Shown here one piece after another: positions 1-5,408 of a stretch of DNA of 9,235 nucleotides. Position 1 is the first letter of the stretch; every line of letters starts with the position of its first letter. Source of the DNA: a bacterium (GTDB lineage Bacteria; Bdellovibrionota; FAC87; UBA2466); contig JAIEOG010000188.1 in assembly GCA_019750655.1 (NCBI GenBank), forward strand, positions 1 through 9,235, read 5' to 3'. Both the position numbers and the translations under genes were made by a program. A model generated the notes under the pieces. The model was not told the origin of the DNA and did no database searches. It saw only the letters and a list, made by a program, of their open reading frames with translations.

Positions 1-322
1 CATCCGTCTGGGGGCGGCTGCGGAGCGAGTAATAGAACTCCTCACTGTAATGGGTGCGCAGAAGATCCAAGGCTTCCATCAGCTCAAAAGGCTGGTTGCG
101 CACGGTTTGGTAGAGCTGTACCAGCTCTGGATTGGAGTCGCTGAGCCAGGCTTCACGGCCGGGTTCTAAGGCCAGGAAAACGGCGGCGCCGCCCATGAAA
201 GGCTCGAAATAACGCTTAAATCGGGCAGGGAAGTGCGCAAGGAGCTGGGGTAAAGGGCCGGACTTGCCCCCCACCCATTTAATGATGGGGCGGGCTCGCT
301 TTTGAAGTTCAAATGAACTCAG
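1..322 (-). CDS. Dam-like (D12 class) adenine-specific DNA methyltransferase, N-terminal part
   Basis: Partial gene cut by the left edge; 107 residues are visible. It would transfer a methyl group from S-adenosylmethionine to adenine N6 in DNA. Seen: IIKWVGGK at residues 13-20, matching the family's N-terminal LKWAGGK block; the SAM-binding motif FEPFMGGAAVF at 39-49 (family form FVEPFVGGGAVF); and LSDSNPELVQLY at 60-71, matching the LADIN..L...Y block. The catalytic DPPY motif lies beyond the edge, so activity and target site (GATC or other) cannot be judged. There is no in-frame ATG, GTG or TTG between an upstream stop near 413 and the KWVGG motif. The only near-standard start is CTG at 322-320, preceded by AAAGGGG with six bases of spacing. 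It is transcribed divergently from the response regulator. It could be a stand-alone Dam, a restriction-modification enzyme or a phage-derived enzyme; neighbours to the left are not visible. Confidence 0.85.
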   Translation of the reverse strand, partial: MSSFELQKRARPIIKWVGGKSGPLPQLLAHFPARFKRYFEPFMGGAAVFLALEPGREAWLSDSNPELVQLYQTVRNQPFELMEALDLLRTHYSEEFYYSLRSRPQTD

Positions 323-331
323 CTGTAACCC

Positions 332-348
332 CTTTAGAGAGATATTAG
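332..348 (+). promoter_or_regulatory. Weak tandem half-sites, possible response-regulator binding site
   Basis: CTTTAG (332-337) and TATTAG (343-348) start 11 bases apart, with five bases between them. Tandem hexamers at one-helical-turn spacing are typical of OmpR-family regulator sites. The spacing equals that of the TTAA pair before the SulP gene (2533-2549). The site overlaps the candidate methyltransferase -10 and precedes the regulator's own gene, so it could serve autoregulation. The match is short and may be chance. Confidence 0.2.
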
Positions 349-370
349 CGGACTTGACGATCGGGGTCCA
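342..370 (-). promoter_or_regulatory. Candidate sigma-70 promoter for the methyltransferase gene
   Basis: Read on the minus strand, TGGACC (370-365) lies 17 bases upstream of TAATAT (347-342). Each matches the -35 and -10 consensus at four of six positions and the spacing is ideal. Initiation about seven bases further on would give a short leader of roughly ten to fifteen bases before the CTG start at 322. This is a by-eye match in a 78-base divergent region. No comparably good plus-strand promoter was found: TTGACG at 354-359 has no good -10 at the right distance. Confidence 0.3.
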
Positions 371-400
371 GGCGCGAAACAGTGGGCTCGAGGTGGTGGT

Positions 401-1075
401 TTGCGTCTGCTCTTAGTCGAAGATCAGAAGAAGATGTCGGGCTTCATCCGCAAGGGCCTGACGGATCTTGGCTATGTCGTGGATGTCGCTGAAACGGCGG
501 GAGCCGCTGAGGGGATGGCTGCCGCAGCGGATTACGATCTCGTGCTCCTGGATGTCATGCTTCCCGATCGCAGTGGCATTGATGTCGCGCGTTCCTTCCG
601 CGGGGACGGCTACACGGGCCCCATCTTGATGCTTACCGCCCTTTCTGGAACCCAAAACAAAGTCGATGGGCTGGATGCCGGCGCCGACGATTACCTCATC
701 AAACCTTTTGAGTTCGATGAACTTGCCGCGCGCGTCCGGGCACTTTTACGTCGGGGAAGCCCCCAAGTCGGGGGGCGTTTGGCTTTTGGGGACTTGGAGA
801 TGGATCTCGTACAGCGCAAAGTCGCACGCTGTGGCAAGGCTATCTCGCTTACTTCCAAAGAGTTCTCGCTGCTCGAATATTTTCTACGGAATCCTGAGCG
901 TGTGCTTTCGCGGGCTTTGATCAGTGAGCACGTTTGGGACGCACGCTTTGATTCTGAGAGCAATGTCATTGATGTCTATGTGAACCTGCTTCGCAAGAAA
1001 GTGGATCAACCGTTCGGTTCGAGACTTCTCCATACGATGGTGGGAGTGGGGTATGTTCTTAAGCGCGCTGAATAG
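401..1075 (+). CDS. OmpR-family response regulator, CusR/CopR-like
   Basis: A 224-residue cytoplasmic transcription factor activated by phosphorylation, of normal length for the family. Receiver domain, about residues 1-117: acidic pair E7/D8, phospho-acceptor D51 in LVLLDVMLPD, switch T79 and K101 in the KPF motif. A winged-helix DNA-binding domain follows at about 126-222, with LTSKEFSLLEYFLRN, a recognition-helix segment SNVIDVYVNLLRKKVD and the ending GVGYVLK. The LTSKEF, HVWD.RFDS and LLHT..GVGYVL blocks are closest in my memory to the CusR/CopR metal-responsive branch. The TTG start at 401 is chosen because it begins the domain exactly at MRLLLVED and has GAGG (390-393) seven bases upstream; no ATG fits. 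The gene overlaps the histidine kinase gene by 23 bases, so the two are surely partners. The target is unknown; the Ci-uptake genes downstream and its own promoter are natural candidates. Confidence 0.93.
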   Translation: MRLLLVEDQKKMSGFIRKGLTDLGYVVDVAETAGAAEGMAAAADYDLVLLDVMLPDRSGIDVARSFRGDGYTGPILMLTALSGTQNKVDGLDAGADDYLIKPFEFDELAARVRALLRRGSPQVGGRLAFGDLEMDLVQRKVARCGKAISLTSKEFSLLEYFLRNPERVLSRALISEHVWDARFDSESNVIDVYVNLLRKKVDQPFGSRLLHTMVGVGYVLKRAE

Positions 1076-2516
1076 GCGCTTCAACCGCTTGGGGGTGCGC
1101 CCGCGCCTCGTTCTCATGTTCGTCGCGGTTTTCGGTGTTTTCTTTCTAGCATTCAGCACCGGCATTTTTTTCTACATCGCAAAGACCCAGAAAAAGGCCT
1201 TCGACGTCAGCTTGTACAATTACGCGCTCGACGTTTCTCGATCTTCGGATCTCGTTGCGATTGGCGAAGGGCAAGAGCCCCGCGAGATGAAGGTCCACTC
1301 AGAGATGATGCTTCCTTTCTCTCTCGGGGAAACACGCCTGGAAGTGACGGACATCGCGGGCCAAGTCCTGATGCATTCGCGCAATCTCAAAGACGGCACA
1401 CTGCCCTATACGCTGGAGAAATTTAAGGAGCTTAAAGACTCGCGTGCCGTGTACGAAGATATTTATCTCCCGGCAGCCGACGGCTCGCCCCAGCACTTCC
1501 GTATGATCTCACACCGAGCGCACCGGCCCGGAGTGGGAGACTTCGTAGTACAGGCCGCAGTCCCCATGGTCTTACTCGATGCCCAGCGCGAATCGCTGAT
1601 ACGGTTTTTTGGAATCACGATCCCTTTGATGCTTCTCGGTGCGGCCATTGGGGCGTTTTTTATTAGCCGCAAGGCAATGGCGCCCGTTTCCGAGATTATC
1701 GAACGAACCAACGAAATCGAAGCTAAGCACCTTTCCGAGCAGCTTCCCATTCCCGAATCCCGGGATGAAATTCGCGATTTGGCTGTGACACTCAATGGCC
1801 TCTTGCGCCGTCTAGAAAAGGCGTTTCGCTCGCAAGAAGCTTTTATCGCAGACGCTTCTCACCAGTTGAAGACGCCCCTGTCCATTCTCAAGGGAGAACT
1901 GGATATTTTCGCCAAAGGAAGGCGCACTCCGGAGGAGACGGAGCAGTTTGTCGTGAGTGCGGCTCAGGAAATCGAGTACCTCAGCAAGATGGTGGAGGAC
2001 CTCCTAATCCTCGCGCGTATGGAGGCGGCGGGCGGAGTGTTTGATTTTCAGCCATTGCAGTTGGACGAGAAGCTGACGGATATCGCTGCTCGCATCGAGC
2101 GCTCGCCGCTTTCGAGGGGGGTGAGTTTCTCCATCCAGCTTCACACTGCAGAAGACAACGATTCGCCCTTTTCCATCCGGGGAGAGCCGGAGCTATTAAG
2201 GGCGATGATTGAAAACCTACTCGACAATGCCGTGAAGTATTCGCCAGAGAAGGGCACCGTGCTTGCGGAGCTTGCGGATACACGCAATAGCCTGAAACTG
2301 CGCGTTCAGGATAATGGAGCAGGGATCTCGGAGCTCGCTTTGAAGCGGGTCTTCGAGCGCTTTTACCGACAGGAATCCACCCGCGATAGCGTTTCCGGCA
2401 CCGGGCTTGGCTTATCCATTGTGCAACGCATCGCGCATCTTCATGGCGGCCGCGTGAAAGCGGGAAACCAGCCTGGCGCCGGCGCCGCCTTCGAAGTCGT
2501 CTTTCCCAAGAATTAA
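1053..2516 (+). CDS. Membrane sensor histidine kinase
   Basis: A 487-residue inner-membrane kinase, the partner of the preceding response regulator. Order seen: a short basic cytoplasmic N-terminus; TM1 at about 19-43; a periplasmic sensor of about 140 residues (44-183); TM2 at about 184-205; a HAMP linker at about 206-260 with DEIRDLAVTLN; a dimerisation domain with phospho-acceptor H270 in FIADASHQLKTPL; and an ATPase domain with N-box NLLDNAVKYSP (388-398), D420-NGAG, FERFYR (434-439) and GTGLGLSI (449-456). All catalytic motifs are intact. The sensor region carries several Met/His groups: M79, H82, M85, M86; M107, H108; H148, M151, H154, H157. That could suit metal sensing but proves nothing. 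The ATG at 1053 has GGGAGTGGGG just upstream, and the first 23 bases overlap the regulator gene, implying translational coupling. The stimulus is unknown. Metal, pH or CO2/bicarbonate are possibilities given the gene order. Confidence 0.95.
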   Translation: MFLSALNRRFNRLGVRPRLVLMFVAVFGVFFLAFSTGIFFYIAKTQKKAFDVSLYNYALDVSRSSDLVAIGEGQEPREMKVHSEMMLPFSLGETRLEVTDIAGQVLMHSRNLKDGTLPYTLEKFKELKDSRAVYEDIYLPAADGSPQHFRMISHRAHRPGVGDFVVQAAVPMVLLDAQRESLIRFFGITIPLMLLGAAIGAFFISRKAMAPVSEIIERTNEIEAKHLSEQLPIPESRDEIRDLAVTLNGLLRRLEKAFRSQEAFIADASHQLKTPLSILKGELDIFAKGRRTPEETEQFVVSAAQEIEYLSKMVEDLLILARMEAAGGVFDFQPLQLDEKLTDIAARIERSPLSRGVSFSIQLHTAEDNDSPFSIRGEPELLRAMIENLLDNAVKYSPEKGTVLAELADTRNSLKLRVQDNGAGISELALKRVFERFYRQESTRDSVSGTGLGLSIVQRIAHLHGGRVKAGNQPGAGAAFEVVFPKN

Positions 2517-2525
2517 AAAGTTTTC

Positions 2526-2561
2526 ATGCCGTATTAATGGCTTCTTAAGGCAAATGCCGTA
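2526..2561 (+). promoter_or_regulatory. Candidate operator: TTAA tandem box inside an 8-bp direct repeat
   Basis: The gap after the kinase gene holds ATTAAT (2533-2538) and CTTAAG (2544-2549), starting 11 bases apart with five bases between. That is the geometry of PmrA/QseB-type OmpR-family boxes (YTTAAK-N5-YTTAAK), with one mismatch in the first half-site. The pair is flanked by two perfect copies of ATGCCGTA (2526-2533 and 2554-2561). Placement immediately before the SulP start suits control of the Ci-uptake run by the upstream regulator. TATTAAT (2532-2538) could also act as a -10 element, but I see no good -35. The regulator resembles CusR, whose known box differs, so binding is an inference. 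Confidence 0.4.
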
Positions 2562-2574
2562 GTGTGAGGGCCTT

Positions 2575-2580
2575 GGGGGA
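2575..2580 (+). promoter_or_regulatory. Ribosome binding site favouring the SulP start at 2585
   Basis: GGGGGA lies four bases before GTG 2585. The alternatives are weaker: GTG 2564 has only AAGG about 13 bases upstream, and ATG 2606 has GGAG about 15 bases upstream. This is why 2585 is preferred, although ATG 2606 also gives a family-like N-terminus. Confidence 0.4.
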
Positions 2581-2584
2581 TAAA

Positions 2585-4222
2585 GTGGAGACGAAAAACC
2601 AAACCATGCAAACACCAGCTGACGGCGTTGCCGGTCTTAAAAAGTACTGGGTAGATGATCTTCTATCCGGTTTCATTATTTTCCTAATCGCGTTGCCGCT
2701 CTCTTTAGGGATAGCACTCGCTTCGGGCGCGCCTGCTAGTGCAGGGATTATCGCCGCGATGGTCGGTGGGATTCTTGGCTCCATCCTCGGTGGCAGCTTC
2801 GTTACCATTAACGGTCCGGCCGCGGGCCTGATCGTTATCGTGGTGGGCGCGGTGAACGACCTCGGTGCGGGCGATATGGCCACGGGCTTTAAGAAAATGC
2901 TCGCAGCGTGCGTGATTGCAGGGATTCTGCAGATCATCTCGGGCGTCTTCCGGTTGGGAATTTTGGGGGTAGCCGTTCCGAGTTCCGTGATTCACGGCAT
3001 GATGACAGCCATCGGCTTCATCATCTTGGCAAAGCAGCTCCCTGTTGCTCTAGGTGTTGCGGCTCACGCGAAATCCCCCCTGGGTTTGATCGCCGAGCTC
3101 CCTAGCTTCCTCCAGCAAATCAATCCTGAAGTAGCGCTCATCGCGATGACCGGCTTGGCGATCATTATGGGGTTTAAGCTCTTTAAAGGCAGCTGGGCAA
3201 AATATGTCCCAGCCCCTCTCGTCGTTGTTATTGCTGGCATGTACCTCGCCCGTATCTTCGATTTCGACCACGCGCACATGGTGATGTCGCATTGGGTGAA
3301 TATGGAAGTCGGCCCTAAGTTTTTGCTGAACATCCCGGCTAATCTGGCTAGCGCGATTATCTTCCCCGATTTCAGCTCGATCCTCTCCCCCACTTCTATT
3401 CGCTACATTGTGATGTTGTTCTTGGTCGCAAGTATCGAATCGTTGCTATCGGCGACAGCGGTAGATCGCATCGACCCGTACAAACGTGTAGCTAACCTGG
3501 ATCGGGAGCTCATCAGCAAAGGGATCTGCAATTTGACCTGTGGTCTCATTGGCGGAATGCCGATTATTGCGGAGATCGTCCGCAGTTCCGCCAATGTGCG
3601 TAATGGAGCGAAAACCCGGTGGGCAAATTTCTACCATGGCGTTTTCATCTTGGCCTTCGTGGGCTTGTTTCCTCACATCATTCACGAAATCCCGCTCTCC
3701 GCTCTTGCAGCGATCCTGATTTCGGTCGGGTACACACTGGCGCAGCCGGGCCAATTCATTAAAGTCGCAGAAGTCGGCGGTGATCACTTGCTGGCATTCG
3801 CCACTACCTTCGTGATCACGGTAGCCGAAGATCTTCTGGTGGGTGTGGCTGCGGGGATCGTCGTGGAGATTGTCGTGAACATGGTCCGTGGCACACGCCC
3901 AGCGAACTTGTTCAAGGCCGCTGTCACAGAACACGTTTCGGGAAACTATATGAAGCTCTCGGTGACCTCGGGCTTGGTGTTCAGCAATTTCCTTACTCTG
4001 AAGAACAAGCTGGATAACCTCGGGAAGGTCACTAAGGTCATGATCGATTTGAGTGATGCTCCCACGGTTGATCACACGGTCTTGGAACACCTGCACCGCT
4101 ACCAGGCCGAGCGCCAAGCGGCGGGGCATGAGTTTGAACTGGCCTTCTCTTCAGATCATAAAGCGGTGTCCAAGCATCCTTTGGCAGCGCGCAAGCGCAC
4201 TACGGCACGGAGTCGGGCATGA
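2585..4222 (+). CDS. SulP-family inorganic anion transporter with STAS domain, probable bicarbonate importer
   Basis: A 545-residue inner-membrane protein from GTG 2585 (552 from GTG 2564, 538 from ATG 2606). The transport core runs to about residue 440. It has a first hydrophobic segment with ALPLSLGIALASGAP, the GPAAGLIVIV block (about 77-86), ESLLSATAVDRID (285-297), ELISKGICNLTCGLIGGMP (308-326) and RSSANVRNGAKTRWANF (333-349). These are SulP signatures. A STAS domain follows (about 450-530) with DLSDAPTVDHTVLEHL, and the protein ends soon after HKAVSKHPLAARKR. The DHTV and HPLAARK endings match my memory of SulP proteins that are sometimes fused to a carbonic anhydrase; no such domain is present here. 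SulP members carry sulfate, bicarbonate or other anions. Bicarbonate is inferred from the dabAB genes in the same run. The stop overlaps the porin start by four bases (ATGA), so translation is coupled. It may be controlled by the TTAA box upstream. Confidence 0.9.
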   Translation: METKNQTMQTPADGVAGLKKYWVDDLLSGFIIFLIALPLSLGIALASGAPASAGIIAAMVGGILGSILGGSFVTINGPAAGLIVIVVGAVNDLGAGDMATGFKKMLAACVIAGILQIISGVFRLGILGVAVPSSVIHGMMTAIGFIILAKQLPVALGVAAHAKSPLGLIAELPSFLQQINPEVALIAMTGLAIIMGFKLFKGSWAKYVPAPLVVVIAGMYLARIFDFDHAHMVMSHWVNMEVGPKFLLNIPANLASAIIFPDFSSILSPTSIRYIVMLFLVASIESLLSATAVDRIDPYKRVANLDRELISKGICNLTCGLIGGMPIIAEIVRSSANVRNGAKTRWANFYHGVFILAFVGLFPHIIHEIPLSALAAILISVGYTLAQPGQFIKVAEVGGDHLLAFATTFVITVAEDLLVGVAAGIVVEIVVNMVRGTRPANLFKAAVTEHVSGNYMKLSVTSGLVFSNFLTLKNKLDNLGKVTKVMIDLSDAPTVDHTVLEHLHRYQAERQAAGHEFELAFSSDHKAVSKHPLAARKRTTARSRA

Positions 4223-5397
4223 AAAATTTTTGGTATAACTGCTGGAAGACCCTAGGTTTGGGTTTGTTGGCCTGCAGCGGCCTACAAGCCTCGGATGTTA
4301 AGGTGTACGGATTTGTCCTACCAACGTGGACGGCGGCTAGTTCGGGCGTGGAATCCTTCAGCCAACCGAACATGGGCGCTTACACTGCGGCGGGGAATCC
4401 CGCGATGGCCACCCTGGCAACGGACGTTCGCAGTTCGTTCCAGGTGGCTCAATCGCGCATCGGGGCAAATTTCCAAGTCGACCCGAAAGCCAAAGCCAAT
4501 TTAGAGTTTGATTTTATCGACTTCACCAAAGCTTCTCCGACGACAGGCGCGATGCCTCGCGTGCGCCGGGCATTCGCGGAGTACGGGGTTTCGGATAATC
4601 TCTTGCTGCGATTCGGGCAGGACTGGGACATCGTTTCGCCCTCTGCGCCGTTTAGCTACAACTATGTCGGGCACTATTTTGAGTCGGGCGACATCGGTTT
4701 CATGCGAATCCAGGCTCAGGCCTTTCTGACGACGGGAAATGTGGAGCATGCAATTGCTTTGGGGCTCCCGGGCAATAATAATGCGGCCGCAGATTCGGGC
4801 CTGGAACTGACCGTAATGCCGACACTCGCCGTGCGCGAAACATGGAAGCTTGCAGATGGGGGGCAAGTCGGTGTCTCGGCACTTGGAACGGTTATCCGCC
4901 TTTCCAAGACAACGTATGATCGCGCCTTCGCTGGCGCCGTCACGGGCTTTTTCCAAACACCTTCAACCGGCAAGTTTGAGGTCCATGCGGAAGCCTACTT
5001 AGGCCAGAACACGAACAACCTAGGCATGCTGGGTCTTGGGTTTGCAAACACTTCCTCTCCGAATGTCCAAGAAGCGGGTGCTTACGTGAGCGCGAAGTAC
5101 CACCTCTCCGAAACGCTGGGGATTTTCGGTGGCATCGGCGGAAGCTGGGTGTTGAACCCCTCGGGAATGCCGGCGTCTTATACGCGCACTCCCACTCTGG
5201 CGCTCAATAGTTCGGGGCCGGGGATTGAATCCAACCTCACGCTACGCGGTGGGTTAGACTACGCCCTGATGAAGGGTGCGTTTGTCTTCGGCGAAGTCGG
5301 TGGTTTGGTGACACGCCATCACCTTCTAGCAGGCGATGTGATGGATCCCAACGCCGCCGCCGTCATTGTCCAAGTAGGTACGCAGCTTAGCATCTGA
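4219..5397 (+). CDS. Outer-membrane porin, DcaP-like beta-barrel
   Basis: A 392-residue exported protein. A signal peptide is visible: a basic start (K2, K10), hydrophobic core TLGLGLLACSG and likely cleavage after LQA at residue 24. LLAC at 16-19 loosely resembles a lipobox, but the porin-like body argues for ordinary cleavage. The mature part has alternating, aromatic- and glycine-rich strands and no internal membrane helix. Blocks such as QSRIGANF (78-85), ANLEFDFIDF (93-102) and MPRVRRAFAEYG (112-123) followed by LLLRFGQDWDI recall DcaP-like porins, which have been linked to anionic substrates; this is by-eye resemblance only. Arginines R114, R116, R117 and R131 could line an anion path. 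The ending QLSI lacks the usual terminal Phe or Trp. The gene starts inside the SulP stop (ATGA) and ends 11 bases before dabA, so it is cotranscribed with Ci-uptake genes. A role in passing bicarbonate across the outer membrane is inferred from context. Confidence 0.75.
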   Translation: MKNFWYNCWKTLGLGLLACSGLQASDVKVYGFVLPTWTAASSGVESFSQPNMGAYTAAGNPAMATLATDVRSSFQVAQSRIGANFQVDPKAKANLEFDFIDFTKASPTTGAMPRVRRAFAEYGVSDNLLLRFGQDWDIVSPSAPFSYNYVGHYFESGDIGFMRIQAQAFLTTGNVEHAIALGLPGNNNAAADSGLELTVMPTLAVRETWKLADGGQVGVSALGTVIRLSKTTYDRAFAGAVTGFFQTPSTGKFEVHAEAYLGQNTNNLGMLGLGFANTSSPNVQEAGAYVSAKYHLSETLGIFGGIGGSWVLNPSGMPASYTRTPTLALNSSGPGIESNLTLRGGLDYALMKGAFVFGEVGGLVTRHHLLAGDVMDPNAAAVIVQVGTQLSI

Positions 5398-5408
5398 GGT
5401 AGGGGAGT

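Noticed and set aside
354..382. Plus-strand promoter TTGACG for the response regulator.
   Set aside because: A fair -35 match, but the sequence 17-18 bases downstream (AAACAG/AACAGT) is a poor -10.
2517..2584. Rho-independent terminator between the kinase and SulP genes.
   Set aside because: No stable GC-rich hairpin followed by a T run is visible; read-through is possible.
3446..4129. A 227-codon open frame on the minus strand inside the SulP gene.
   Set aside because: It lies wholly within a well-supported gene, has no recognisable domain, and its composition reads as the reverse shadow of SulP codons.
4219..4300. Porin as a lipoprotein because of LLAC in its signal peptide.
   Set aside because: The residue before Ala is Leu, which fits the lipobox poorly, and a standard cleavage site LQA follows in a beta-barrel protein.
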